Shown: positions 52,092 to 63,635 of the stretch, one piece after another
Position numbering within the stretch: the stretch's first letter is position 1
Layout of the letters: every line of letters begins with the position of its first letter
From: Onthophagus taurus
Lineage: Eukaryota; Arthropoda; Insecta; Coleoptera; Scarabaeidae
Length of the DNA: 64,000 bases
Direction of reading: 5' to 3'
NCBI RefSeq assembly: GCF_036711975.1
Contig: NC_091976.1
Location: 7,440,001 to 7,504,000 of the forward strand
The notes under the pieces: generated by a model
Seen by the model: only the letters and a program-made list of their open reading frames with translations
What the model was told of the DNA's origin: nothing
Databases searched by the model: none
Translations under genes and position numbers: made by a program

Positions 52092-53451
52092 CAGTGTACG
52101 ACGTTATGGACACTAAACATCACTGAAATGTTTTCGTCAATTTCTATGACTTGCTTTAATTTCTGATGGCACTGCCAAACAAGCTGCGTTATCTTTTAGA
52201 GCTTGTAACTTTGGTGTTAACAACAATAGAAACTTGAACAAAAAACAGAAGTGATCAGAAGAGACGAGACTATAAGCCCCTTACGATTAAAATTAACTTC
52301 TTTTGTCGGTGCACTCCACAGTAAGCTTTAAAGTGTAGGAAGAAAACACGCATTAGCGTTATTCACCATTGCTGAAATTAAAGAGCGCTAAAATGGGGAA
52401 GACAGAAATATTGGCAAAGGGCTAGACCTCCCAAATAAAACAAACCTTATTCAAATCGACGGATACGTTCAAAAGTTGTTACAGTTTGAAACCGGTCATA
52501 ATTTTAGGTAATGCGTTTTTTATGCATTACCATGAGTGTAGATTTAATAACAGGGCAATTTGCTAAAAATAAAGCCAGAAAAGCTTAGATTCTGTAAGAT
52601 GCATTTCAATATATATATTTTCTTATTATTTTTTTGTTAACGTGGTCCACGTGATCGAATACAGCTATTTTATGTTAAAGTTATATTATTTTATGCAAAT
52701 ATTGTTTATTTAAATATATGAATAGTGTAAATCTTAAATAAAAATCTTTAATTGTAAACTTTAAAAAAATGCAAAATATTAATTTAAAAAAAATTAGAAA
52801 TGAAATACGTATTTTCATTAAATAAAGGCGCTCATTAAATGTGTGCAAGACAGCGCTGATTAGACTTGCCGTGGGCCTGTGTGTAACTTTATTAAAAGTA
52901 AAACTATTAAGAAGCAAAATTATATTTATACTTTGCTTAAATAAGCTTAAAAACATTTGCAAAATCTTTTTATCAAATCTTTGATAACACTGTGCTGCAA
53001 GACTATAAGTTGAGTGTTTTTAAGAGTTAATCTTGGGTTGCTGATTTCAAATATGCCTTCCGTTTTTTTGTAACAAACCACGTGTTTTGTTATACAGGTT
53101 TCTCACGGCTGCACTTAGGATCTACTGTATACAACAAAAAGTTAAAGTTTGCTGCACTATGTAATTACCACCTTCTTTATGTAAATCCATCTGATTTAAA
53201 ATTTATTAATATTTTTTTATCAAGAATTCAAATCGAGTTAGTTTGGCATAAAAATAAATCCGTTTTCTTCACAACATCGAGAATGTCCCATACGGGGAGC
53301 ATTAGGGGGTAACTTCGATGAAGAGGTTGCCCTTGAAATTTTTTCTGTGATGCTTGATTATATATAAATAAGAGATACTGAATAATAGTAAGTATTATAA
53401 TAAAAATTAATAATTTATTTTTAATTATTTACATTTTTAAACTTGTAGAAG
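52092..53451. other. No gene seen; 5' flank of the fibrinogen-related locus
   Basis: Very AT-rich around 52500-53000. ORFs at 52681-52962 and 53082-53312 have no match. A signal-peptide exon for the following locus was sought and not found with confidence. Confidence 0.4.
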
Positions 53452-54981
53452 AGAAACCGAACAAGTGTGATGATTTCAATAGCATTAACAATCTCCTTTC
53501 TATAATGGACACCAATCTAAGAAATTTACAAGAAAAAGTACAAGTTTTTGACACTGTTCAATCACAGGTTTCATCTTTGCATTCTCAACTATCAATTGTT
53601 GAAAGAAAATTAGGTATTATACGCAAGTAATAATTGAGTTAACTAAATAGTTACTGTTTTTATAGCCACAGAAATTTTTGTTTTTAGATCTCATGCTATA
53701 AAATGAACGATTTAGAAACAAAATTAAATCTATTTTTAACGATGTTTGATGAAATGTCCACGAAAATTATAAATAAATTAAAACATTCCTTTAATGATAA
53801 ATATGGCGACAAAAATCAAGGTGAAGTTTTAGAGAAAGTTTTAAGTAAAATAAACGAAATCGAAATTAATGTAGAAGATTTAAAAGATTCGTGTACTAAA
53901 TCCGACATCAAAAACGTTCTCAATGAAAACTTTAAATCACAAAATTTAAACATAGAAAATCTAATGGAAAACTGTACTAAATCCAAAGAAGCCGATAAAA
54001 TTGCAATCGTATTAATCGAAAACACTCGAGATGAATTAAAATCTAAATTAAACGATTTAGATACAAACTAAATCGGGTTCCAGTCCATCTCGATGAAATT
54101 TTCATAAAGATAAATGTGTTAGAAAAATCAACTAATCAAATTAATGATAAACTAGAAGAAAAACATTAAGATGAGCTTTTAGAAAACGTTTAAAGTAAAA
54201 TAAACAATGTAGAAAATACCACGGAAAATTTAAAAAATTCTTTTGAAAAAACCGATATCAAAAATGTTTTAAATGAAAATTTTAAATCGCATAATGAAAA
54301 TATCGATAAACCGATTAAAAAATGTAACAAACCAGACGAAACGAACACAAATATAACAATCAATGATAAATAACTTTATCAAATTCTTTCGATTACACAT
54401 TTTGCATCTCTGTGAAAAACCAATCTGGTATATTCAAATTTCACACAAATTTAATTAATTTAAAGGAAAAAACGAGAGATTATGGAGTGAGATCGTGCGA
54501 ACAGGGTTGGATGGTGATCCAAAACAGAAATTCATTCGAATACCAGGAAAATTTCAATAAATCTTGGTACCAATATAAACATGGTTTTGGCGATTTACGT
54601 AGAGAATTTTGGTTCGGAAACGAATAACTTCACTGATTATCGAATCAAAACGACCTAATATTACGAATAGAATTGGAAAGTTTTGATAACGAAAAAAAAA
54701 GAGCTGAATATGAATCATTTAAAGTTGTAAGTGAATATGAAAATTATCGATTAACACTCGAACGTATTAATGGGACGCTCCCAGAGGGTCTTCTCTATCA
54801 CACTAACATAAAATTTAGTAGTTATGATAAAAATTATGATAATAGCTTCGATCATAATTGTGCTGTTATTCATGGAAGCGGATGGTTCCAATCTTCAAAA
54901 GCTGCTAAAATGATGATAAAACCTAAACAAAATTTCAAACAATTTCAAGATTTATCTTTTAAACCATATAATGAGTTGTAA
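53452..54981 (+). pseudogene. Fibrinogen-related (tenascin/techylectin-like) protein, decayed
   Basis: Exon 53452-53615 (after TTGTAG) encodes a coiled coil: NSINNLLSIMDTNLRNLQEK, VQSQVSSLHSQLSIVERKL. Exon 53703-54071 continues the coil with KVLSKINEIEINVEDLKDSC. A second, stop-ridden copy of this unit follows (54180-54370, NVLNENFKSHNENI). The fibrinogen domain (about 54412-54981) reads SCEQGWMVIQNRNSF, WYQYKHGFGDLRREFWFGNE, stop, two codons, stop, then LILRIELESFDNEKKRAEY, NIKFSSYDKNYDN, NCAVIHGSGWF. Such lectin-like proteins bind microbial sugars or matrix. Two in-frame stops (54625-54627 and 54634-54636), stops in the linker, and loss of the final Cys indicate a dead gene. Confidence 0.8.
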
Positions 54982-55068
54982 GAAATAAAAACATTTTGAT
55001 AATAAATAAAAAATGAATACATAAATATTTATTTAGATACTATTAACTAATTATCGCAATATATTTAA

Positions 55069-55320
55069 CCCTTGAATAGACGCGTATGGGACTGGCAGTT
55101 CCATGGCTTATCATTTCTGTAATTACGTAAAAATTATTACAGCTACGGCACTGTGGATTTTTGAGATCTCAAAATGATGTTTTAGGAACCCTTTACATCA
55201 GTTTCAAACGAAGGCTCAGTTTTATTACTTTGTAAACACTCAAACAATGCCGCGCGTACATGATTTGGGACTGACAAGATAGTCAACTGATAGACAAATT
55301 TTTTTGGTTTATTGGTTTAT
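55069..55320. mobile_element. piggyBac-type deletion derivative, first copy
   Basis: TTAA (55065-55068) is followed by CCCTTGAATAGACGCGTATG, the same terminus as the second copy at 55545. The next 90 bp match that copy (AATTACGTAAAAA-TATTACAGC, TGTGGATTTTTGAGATCTC). The two also share a GACAA-TTTTTTGGTTTATTG stretch. No ORF and no clear right end. Confidence 0.55.
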
Positions 55321-55420
55321 TTCTCTCTTTCTATGTCTTTTTCGTTTCTTTCTTTCTTTTCTTTGTTTTTTTTTTCTTTCTTTTATTGTCTCTTTTCGTA
55401 TTTCTTCTCCTTTCCTAGTA
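55318..55420. repeat. Polypyrimidine tract
   Basis: About 100 bp almost entirely C and T on the plus strand. Confidence 0.8.
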
Positions 55421-55435
55421 TTAGTCTAGTTTGTC

Positions 55436-55543
55436 GTGGCAATCGCAAAATTGTGGCAATGGTGACAGATAATGCAGTTAACATTACAGCTGTAGTGCGA
55501 TTATTGCAATATCAACACATTCCATGTATTGCACACACCCTTA
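55436..55543 (+). pseudogene. hAT (ZBED-like) transposase fragment
   Basis: The plus strand reads NRKIVAMVTDNAVNITAVVR then QYQHIPCIAHTLN, the second catalytic Asp block (TDNA-N) and C-AHTLN motif of ZBED-type hAT transposases. It is cut by piggyBac insertion at a TTAA. Confidence 0.7.
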
Positions 55544-55544
55544 A

Positions 55545-56844
55545 CCCTTGAATAGACGCGTATGGGACGCGTAAGGCAGTCCCATGACTTGTCATTTTTA
55601 TAATTACGTAAAAACTATTACAGCTACGATACAACTATTACACTGTGGATTTTTGAGATCTCACGCACATATTCGGTAGTTTTATTGTTTAGATATCTCC
55701 TTTTTATTTACGTGTTAGTAAATTGTTTAGTTGTGTATTTCCAATAAGTCACGACCGTAATCAATTTTATATAAAAATAAGAATAAAAATATATTGATCC
55801 GTTTTTTTGTTGCATTCATGCACGTATCCGATGGGAATCCCATCGGGGGATTTACGTCTCACTTATTCGATGGATGTTTGTTGAGCAATTCACGCACATA
55901 TTCAATAGTTTCCTTATAGAATAGACAACTTTTTTGGTTTATTGTTAGTAAGTGTATAAGAATGCACAAAAAGCGTTGTTATGACTTTGGTAATGCCGCT
56001 GATGTAGATCAGCTAAATCGCTTAGTTTTTGAAGAAATTGACGAAAATGTGACTTTACCGCATAACGATTTCAAAGAATCAGATGGTTCAGAAACTGAAG
56101 ATAACATTGAACAGAGACCTGTTGACTCTGATACGGATCATGACATGGACGATGATGATGACGATCAAGAAGCTGGTTATTATATCAGTAAGTAAACGTG
56201 ATGGCCGATGGTAATCTTTTATCATTTATTGAATGTAGCAGCGATAAATACTAGAATTATTTTTTTGGGCAATGGCAACGAATATATTTCAAGACGAGAC
56301 TATCTAAAAAAAATTATCTCTCAGTTTAGTTTCAGAACAATTGAAGAGGAGATCGCTTATTATTTATTTGGCAATGACTGGCCAAATAAATAGAAAACCA
56401 TGCTAGCAAAGCATAAACCAGCAATACCAGACGACAACAATCAACTTGGAACATAGAATCGAAGAAGGACGCCAGAACAACCTTTACATGCGAAAAGTGT
56501 AATAGCTATATATGTTTGAAAAACACGTTAAATCAATTTGTCAAAATTGTCTTGAAAGTAGTAGTGAAAGAGACGTGGATAATGAATTCGAATAACGTAT
56601 TCGAAATAAAATAAAGATATACAACAAATGTGTTCGTACCCATGTGTTTTACAAATTATTAAATGTTAACTTTGATTCAAACTAGATATTAGTTGCCTTT
56701 TTATACCCCAATATTTCAGGTTTAAAATGCTTTAATAAACTAACTTGCTGTAAAACAATTTAATTTATAATTCAAAGTATGTATAATATAAAAATTGAGC
56801 TGTTTTCTGCTATGGGACTGATAGTCCCAGCGCGTGTATTGGCG
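55545..56844 (+). mobile_element. piggyBac-type element, internally deleted, second copy
   Basis: Left end TTAA-CCCTTGAATAGACGCG (55541). The right end near 56844 is the imperfect inverse (GGGACTGATAGTCCC-GCGCGTGTATTGGCG) next to TTAC, a mutated TTAA. It encodes an acidic N-terminal segment of a piggyBac transposase (55962-56195, MHKKRCYDFGNAADVDQLNR). A C-terminal piece follows (about 56208-56393, LNVAAINTRIIFL, RRDYLKKI), then a Cys-rich tail. The catalytic domain is deleted. Confidence 0.7.
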
Positions 56845-57194
56845 TTACATATAGAGTCTTCGGAAGAGTTGAAAAGAATACATGCAGAAATTCTTTTACC
56901 TGAACATTACCACGAAATTTACAAAAAATTTGGAAAAATACACATTTTAGAATAGATTGGCGAATTTATGATATGAAATCATGTCTGGATACTCTTAAAA
57001 AGGTTGAAGGACTAAGCGAACAAAGAAAGATGTTATTCAAGAAATTTACGAACCTTAAGTCCTATACAAGTCAAGTTAAATTTAAATTTGAGATGCACTA
57101 CAGATTCGAAGATCCTTCAAAAACTTTTATAACACTAGTTAAACGCTGTCGAGTTACCATTACTGGATTCTGTAAGAGGAATTCCGTAAGATAA
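56845..57194 (+). pseudogene. Unassigned coding debris
   Basis: Frames reading SSEELKRIHAEILLPEHYHE and MKSCLDTLKKVEGLSEQRKM look protein-coding in composition but are broken by stops. I do not recognise the family. It could belong to the multi-exon family that follows. Confidence 0.3.
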
Positions 57195-57734
57195 AGGGAA
57201 GGCCGTGAACTAAAGAAACGTTTTGGGTAAGACTAGATAAGGGACGATAAATAACATTTTTATTTTGATGGTCTATTTTGATGAACAACATGATGTCGAT
57301 GATCAGTTATTTCATTGCTTAGAATATGCTTAGAATATTGCTAAGAATATTGTGAACCAAAATATTAACTTTTGTCTTAATCTATGTAAGACTTTGTATT
57401 TTCCATGTCGAATATACGTTCTTTTACGTTACGTTGTTGTCATTTTAAAATAAGGTTTTTTCCTTACAACACAAGATAATTTTTGGTATTTAGAAAAAAA
57501 TATCAAAACAAAATTTTGCTTTCAAAACACTACAATTGACTGCCAAATACTATTCGATTAGTAATTTTTTCAAACCATTGATTTGTTATATTATTTTAAA
57601 AAATAAATTTTAATTTAGAAAATGTCTTAGCGGATTTTGTAGCATGCTACAAAATCCGCTTATTGAAAAAGTTTGATATCGGCTCTCAGATATTATTTGA
57701 GCACAATTTGCACAGTTTATTCGTCTTGTTTTGA
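57195..57734. other. No gene seen
   Basis: Contains a near-perfect palindrome (GCGGATTTTGTAGCATGCTACAAAATCCGC, about 57631-57660). Otherwise AT-rich. Confidence 0.5.
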
Positions 57735-59371
57735 ATTGAGGTCTGTCAGAAATTCTCCGCCATCATCAACTTCATCGAGTAGACCTCAGACACCCTCTCG
57801 TGAGCAACGTTTCTCCCCTTACGATAGGCGTTCGCCATCTCTAGACGAAAATACTAGTGCAGTCAACATCTTACTTTCAGCTATACTGAATGGATCTCCA
57901 AAAGGAAATATCTTAGTGGAGTACTACCTATAATAAATTTTCTTGCTTTCTAGAGGAACAAAGAAATTCATTAATTGCATTGATTGCACATTATTTTGAA
58001 GAAAAAGGAGTCAAATTAACGCTATCTGGTAGCTATCAGCTTGAAAAATAAATTTTGGAAAGATTCCCTCCAGAAAAGCTTGTAAGTCTTAATTCTTTCT
58101 TCAAATTAAAACTTCTTTCAAAACCAACATAATTTATTTACTGACATATAATCATTATAATAATATAATGTTTAATTGACAATTTTAAGTGCAGGAGTAT
58201 TACCGCACGGAAAGAAGAGGTAGGATTTATACTAAGTACTACAACTCAGTGACGACCTTCAAGAGGGGTGTTTCCAAATATGTAACATCAATTACAACAA
58301 AAAAAGGTGAAAGAAGGTCGAGGCATGAGGGTATTCTAACAGGTAAATCTGCACTCACAGCTTGATTAAAAGTTCTAAAAAAAACCTATTTTCAGAACCT
58401 GAAGAAGATGCAGAATCCTATTTAAGGGCTCTTAAATTCGATAATCTTACTTCAGAACAGTTTGATGCTACATGGAAAGCATGTTGGGGATACCGCCACC
58501 AGTGCATTAAGGCATCAAAATGTACCAACGAGATCATCGAAAAATGGCCTTTTTATAAAACCCCATCTGATTATAGACTGTTATGAATTCTAATTCAAAT
58601 TTTTTTTAAATTGAAGTGTATTTTGTTTTAGATTGACATGGATTTCAAATCAGCGTTTAATAGCATAGATGGGTTGCTGAAAAGATGGGACAGAGTTTGG
58701 CAAAAAGTCTATACTTTTTTAAACTCAGAAAACCATGTCAAAGACAAGTCAGTGAAAGTTCTGATTGGGAGGCTTGCTGACATCACAATCTCTGAAAGTA
58801 AGTCAAATTGTTACAAACACCATTTACTTTATTGTAAAATTAAAATTTTGCCGTTTTGTTTGTAACTAAATTGTCAAGTTTTTTATTATTTATGGTTTCA
58901 CAGATGGACGTAATGCTGCTTTAATTTGGGCTCTACATGGCTATTTGGTGCCCACAGCCAAAAGTGTCAAGAAAGATGTGACAGGGAAAAGTCAACCACT
59001 AAACACACCATCAAAGATTCGCAGGAAGCAGTAATATTTGTTGGTGGTAGTTTTAGTGAAGTAGAAGACCGGATACACCATCTTCGAAAAAATAAAAGTC
59101 GCTGCAACCATTGATATATGGTATCGGTAAAAGTATTTTTGAAATTGAAGAAATATTTATTCAATTTGACGATATTCGTTATAAATGTACAAACATCATC
59201 AGGGCTCTAGACATTTGTTTCAAAATAATGTATTTGTTTGATTTAGAGTTCCCTCAGGAGAGCGAAATGTTTTTTAGTTTTTTAGAATTTTATTTTTTTA
59301 GGCCCAATACGGCATGCAAGTACCCTAAGGTACAAATTTTTAACAATTATTTGATGAGTGTAATGGAATAA
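57735..59371 (+). pseudogene. Multi-exon uncharacterised protein, decayed
   Basis: Exon-like blocks with plausible splice sites: Ser/Pro-rich SVRNSPPSSTSSSRPQTPSR (57738-57925); ALIAHYFEEKGVKLTLSGSY, a TAA, ILERFPPEKL (about 57953-58080); YRTERRGRIYTKYYNSVTTF (about 58196-58340); PEEDAESYLRAL to FYKTPSDYRLL (58396-58582); IDMDFKSAFNSIDGLLKRWD (58635-58800); NGRNAALIWALHGYLVPTAK (about 58905-59033). Shifted frames follow (AVIFVGGSFSEVEDRI; FIQFDDIRYKCTNIIRALDI, to 59371). The YKTPSDYRLIDMDF and DDIRYK-RALDICFK segments recall a family of unnamed proteins seen in many copies in insects and cnidarians. One in-frame stop, a lost donor at 58582 and a frameshift suggest a pseudogene. No function can be given. 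Confidence 0.5.
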
Positions 59372-59667
59372 AAGAGACTGTAGCTTTTATGTAACTGCAA
59401 CTTTTGTGTAGATTTATTTTGTTCAAATTTTGTAATCATTAGAGCAATAAAATAATAGTATATATAAATTATTCTGCTGATTTCACACAAAATTATACTA
59501 TCACGGTCGAGTAGCGTTTTTTGTGACTCGTATAGATCTAGTCTTGAAACTTTGGTCTTTTCTCATAGTAATCATTCAAGTAATTATAATGATAACAATG
59601 AGAAACGGATAAACTTTGGAACTACATGTTATTCCCTAATATACATCAGAAAACACAGTAGTACTTA
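59372..59667. other. No gene seen
   Basis: AT-rich spacer. AATAAAATAATAG near 59448 could be a polyadenylation signal for the preceding locus. Confidence 0.35.
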
Positions 59668-60150
59668 CATTGTATTAATGAAGACCATTTCATTGGTGCA
59701 ATGAAACAATTTCACTACATTAATGAATTCATTCATTGAATAAAGAAAAATAATTCATTAAGTCAAAGATTTGTTTCATTCTATTAATGAAAAACGTCAA
59801 TGAAATATGTTCATTAAACAATGAAAAATTTTCATCAAATAATAAATATTGTTCATTAAACAATTAAAATTGTTCATTAAATAACGAATATTGTTCATTA
59901 AGCAAATGAATACTTTTCATTGAGACAAAGACTTGTTTTCATTCGACAAATGAAAAGTTTCATTAGATCATGAATAAGTTCTTTATAATTTCATGAAAAA
60001 CGTTCATCGTTACAGCGAAATCGATTTCATATAATTAATGTAACACTCTTCATTGAGACAATGAATTGATTCATCGGCTGAAAATCCATAACTCAATTCA
60101 TTGTCTCAATGTAGCTTTTCATTGTATTAATGTACATTTTTGGTTCGGTG
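59668..60150. repeat. Dense TTCATTAA/AATGAA simple-repeat region
   Basis: More than 25 copies of TTCATT or AATGAA in about 480 bp, in both orientations. Edge motifs are TTACATTGTATTAATGAA (59668) and the related TTCATTGTATTAATGTAC (60117). Spacing between units is about 20-30 bp. No ORF. It may be a palindromic satellite or a MITE built of subrepeats. Confidence 0.6.
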
Positions 60151-60799
60151 CAACACAGAATATTTTACGTCCTAATTCCTAGTATAAAAACTCATTTTCT
60201 TTTGAGGACAAACATTTTTATCCAAACAACTCATTTCCTTTTCAGTTCCACCGACACGGTTACTTTAATAACTATCCAATGTTGAAACGATCATTATGCT
60301 CTAAACGACACTTAAAAAGATTTCTCTTTTCCCACTTGACATTACTATGTAAATGTTTCCTGTCATACACTTTTTTAAACCAAAAAAAAACCTCTTTAAA
60401 TTATTTAGCTTCAATCAAAAGAATGTAGAAATGAAAAAAAAATTTCGTTTATTTAATTTCAACTTAATTCTTGTATAAATTTTCTCTCGGGCCTTTAAAT
60501 TTACATATTAACGATTACGATTTCTGGCCTTGAAGTATTTTTTTGTAGTAAAAGTTACTTCATTCACCGCGATTACCACAACTTACAACCATTCAAGTTC
60601 AAGATAATTTAATTCAATCACTACTTTAATGAAGTTTATTGCTTAATAAAGAGTTCATTAACAACCATTTAAGATATACAAATTGTTAAATGATTATATA
60701 TTATAAGTGATTTATTTAAAAAACGATATCAATTTAAAAATATTTATTTGGTGCAAAATACGTATAATAGATTAACAATGCGTTTTAATAATAATTGAT
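60151..60799. other. 3' flank of P450-2, no gene seen
   Basis: AT-rich sequence without recognisable coding potential. Confidence 0.4.
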
Positions 60800-61456
60800 T
60801 TAATTACGTTTAATAAATTTTAATTTTAATGGTCCATTTGGTGTGTACATTGGGTGAACATGATAATCCAATAATTTATGATGATATTCAACTTTGTATG
60901 ATTGAATAACTTTGGCGATAACAGTTTGTATTTCCAATTCAGCGAATCTTCTTCCTAAACACATTCGTTTTCCGTAACCAAATGGTAAAGATGCGAAAGG
61001 ATGATGGTTATTTGGATTTAAATCGTTTTTATCTTCAGCTTCTTTAGAATTTAAACGAATCGGGCAGCTTTTTAAAAATCTTTCTGGTAAAAATTCATCA
61101 CTTTTTTCAAAGAATTTTTCCGTATTGCAAATAGTGCTATGAGGAAAAATTATATGAACTCCTTTGGGGATGTGGTATCCCCCGATTATGCAATCTTTCT
61201 TTGTTGTTCGGCCATTTCCAATAACAACAGGATATTTTCTGTTTTAAAAGAAACTCAATTTTTAATAATTTGTAACTTTTTTGACTTACCTCATAGCTTC
61301 TTTTATACAAGCTTTCAGATATGTTAAATTTTCAATTCTTTGTTCATTTAAATCCTTGTTATCTCCCATCTCTTTTTTAATTTCATCATAAAGAATTTGT
61401 TGTTTTTCTGGATTTAAAGCTAATTGATATAATATAGAAGCCACGGAATTAGAAGT
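60800..61456 (-). CDS. Mitochondrial-clan cytochrome P450 (CYP12-like), last two exons
   Basis: Exon 61456-61290 and final exon 61238-60800, separated by a 50-nt GT-AG intron; 606 nt in frame, 201 residues plus stop. It starts TSNSVASILYQLALNPEKQQ, the end of the I helix. ExxR is EAMR in LKACIKEAMRKYPVVIGNGR; the PERF motif is LPERFLKSC. The heme loop FASLPFGYGKRMCLGRRFAE is canonical with its Cys. It is homologous to P450-1 throughout and shares the phase-0 intron before the TSNSV/ISMAV segment. It has an extra intron after EAMR and lacks two of P450-1's introns. The upstream exons were not found in 61.5-64 kb and probably lie outside the window. Confidence 0.9.
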
Positions 61457-61659
61457 CTAAAAAAAGAAATATAAAATTAAATGCTTAACATATTAAAGAA
61501 GATATTTTTGAAAAATGTCAATACATAGAATTTTTTTTATTGAAGAACAGCATAATATCCAGACAGAAGTATTTGCTAATTTGCCACGTCCTTTTAGATA
61601 GAGATTTGTGAAAGAAGTCAATAAAATCACTCTCAGATAGTTAACTGGATAGATAATAC

Positions 61660-62020
61660 TAATAGAAGGCTATATACTGGTTGTAGAAGCCTAGATTCTG
61701 TTTGCAGAAGACTATTTAGTTGACAGAAGACTAGATACTGCTGGCAGAAGATTATTTATAGTGTACAAAAGATTAGATTGTACTGGCAGAAAACTAGATT
61801 GTGCTGACAGAAAACGTGACACTTCTTGCGGAAAGCTACATACTGCTGGCAAAAGAGCATATATTGCTGGCAGAAGTCTACAAACAGCTGATAGAAGACT
61901 TGATACGGCTGGCAGAAAAGTAAATTGTGCTGAGAAAACATCAAATACTGCTTTAGAAAATCTACAAACAGCTGATAAAAGACTAGATACTACTGACAGA
62001 AAATAGCTACTCCTGACAGA
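61660..62020. repeat. 21-bp minisatellite
   Basis: About 16 units of a 21-bp repeat with consensus near GACTAGATACTGCTGGCAGAA. Because the unit is a multiple of three it leaves long open frames on both strands (61761-62006 plus, 61944-61756 minus) with a seven-residue period. These are not genes. It lies upstream of the visible P450-2 exons, probably in an intron. Confidence 0.8.
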
Positions 62021-62959
62021 GAACTAAATACAAGTAAGTGAAAGCTAAATATTTTTAAAAATTATATTAATTAAATTATTAATGGCTCTGTTAGATATAT
62101 AAACGGTGTTGATTTATATTGATGGTTTTAAAAGAATATTAAAAATATAATTTTGAAATAACTACATTCTGACATGTGTCACACAAGTGTTAACAGCAAA
62201 GAAGTGAAGGATGTAACACTTGGTAGCTCATTTGCAATGACCAAACAAACTTCTGCTGTGAGTGGAGGAAATTTGTTACCTAGTATGAACTAGTCCACCA
62301 GGCATCGTGGTGCGTCGTTTTCAAAATAGTTCTACACAAAGTATTTATATCTATGTGAATCTATAACGGAAAATGCAGGAAAAATTGATGTAATCGGCAT
62401 CCATTAAACAATTTGAACACTCCAAACAGTAAAAATTGCCATTAATATTGTTGAATAACAGAGGCCCAAAGATGTGTCCTAACACACCCTGAAAGTGACA
62501 GGCACTTGTGTTCTATCAGCAACATAGAAAGCAAGTCACACTGAAATGTTACACAGTAATCCTATTTCTATTATATTCTCTAATAAAAGTAAATTAACCG
62601 CGTTCAAGTCTTGATAAAATCCACTGCATACATATACACTGCATATATACACTATACGCTATATACACTGCACCAATCTGGCATTACAGTAATACAAAAT
62701 CTAAGTAGTGTGTTTGAGAAGATTTCAGTGCATTTTTAATATTGGAAAAGGTAGTTTTATACGTTTGTTTTCCAAACACCTTACTAAAAATAGGAAACAA
62801 AGAAATGGATCTACAATTTGTGAAGACTGCCCGCTGCAACTTTTAAAAATCTAAGTTACTGTGGAACAAATTTTGATAGAAACTGTCTTGATATGTAATC
62901 TACTGCTGACAGAGAATTTAAAATTATTTTATTTTAATAATTTTCTAAGAAAAGTACTG
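62021..62959. other. No gene seen
   Basis: Probably intronic or upstream sequence of P450-2. No recognisable coding region; a short TACACTGCATATATACACT repeat lies near 62630-62670. Confidence 0.4.
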
Positions 62960-63635
62960 TTGAGGTTGGCTAGGGAGACCTGGATATATAGTAGAAGAAA
63001 TGAAGGTAGATAAGTTGAAGGTGGAGGCGGCTAACCGAGCGGAGCGTTTTGAGGAGAGGGTGGAAGGTAGAGAGCATTTTAAAATTTTGGGGGAGTGCTA
63101 CAGACAGATTGAGGTAAGTAAGGGGCGTTATGGGCAGCGAGAAAGGGAGAAATACTACAGAAGGGTGGGGTATTCAACGGAAGAGGTGAACAGAAAAACA
63201 AAAGAGGGGATTGGCATGTGAAAACAACTGGACAGCAGGGACAGGGAAGTGAAAATGCAAGAGAGAAGGACGGCGATAAGGGAAATACTTGGAAGTAGTT
63301 ACAATCCAAAATATGCCGAAATTGTAGTGGAAGGGCTACTAAAATACCTGATGATGGGGGGGAAGAGGTTGGTAGCCAGGTTTAGATGTGGCAATGAAGA
63401 AAGGGCCAATAGATATTGGAGGAGGAGGAGAGGGGCAGATTATGTGGGGAAGATTGGGAGTTCTCATCTGCTGGTAAAGTGCAGTGAGTTGAGGGAAGAG
63501 GAGATGGATTGGAGGCAGGTGCTGGGGGAGAGGGCGAAGGGAAGGAGATGGATGGGGGCGGTGGTGGCAGCGACGAGACGTAAGGTGACATGTATAAGTT
63601 ATAAGTATTGAAACAATAAATTATTATTATATCGA
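62960..63635 (+). mobile_element. 5'-truncated copy of the purine-biased LINE
   Basis: Frames 63000-63221 and 63249-63611 match the C-terminal region of the LINE at 29588-33145: FKILGECYRQIE against CRILGECCKEIK, YGQREREKYYRRVGYS against YGQRDREEYYRRVGYS, and KCSELREEEMDWRQVLGERA against GCSELREKAMDRKQILGERG. It ends ATTGAAACAATAAATTATTATTAT, the same 3' end with a (TTA)n tail. Opposite orientation to the other copy; same strong purine bias. Confidence 0.85.

Noticed and set aside
53082-53312. Candidate first exon for the fibrinogen-related gene
   Set aside because: No convincing signal peptide or splice donor; left unannotated.
61761-62006. 81-codon ORF with a heptad pattern
   Set aside because: Created by the 21-bp minisatellite; open frames exist on both strands for the same reason.
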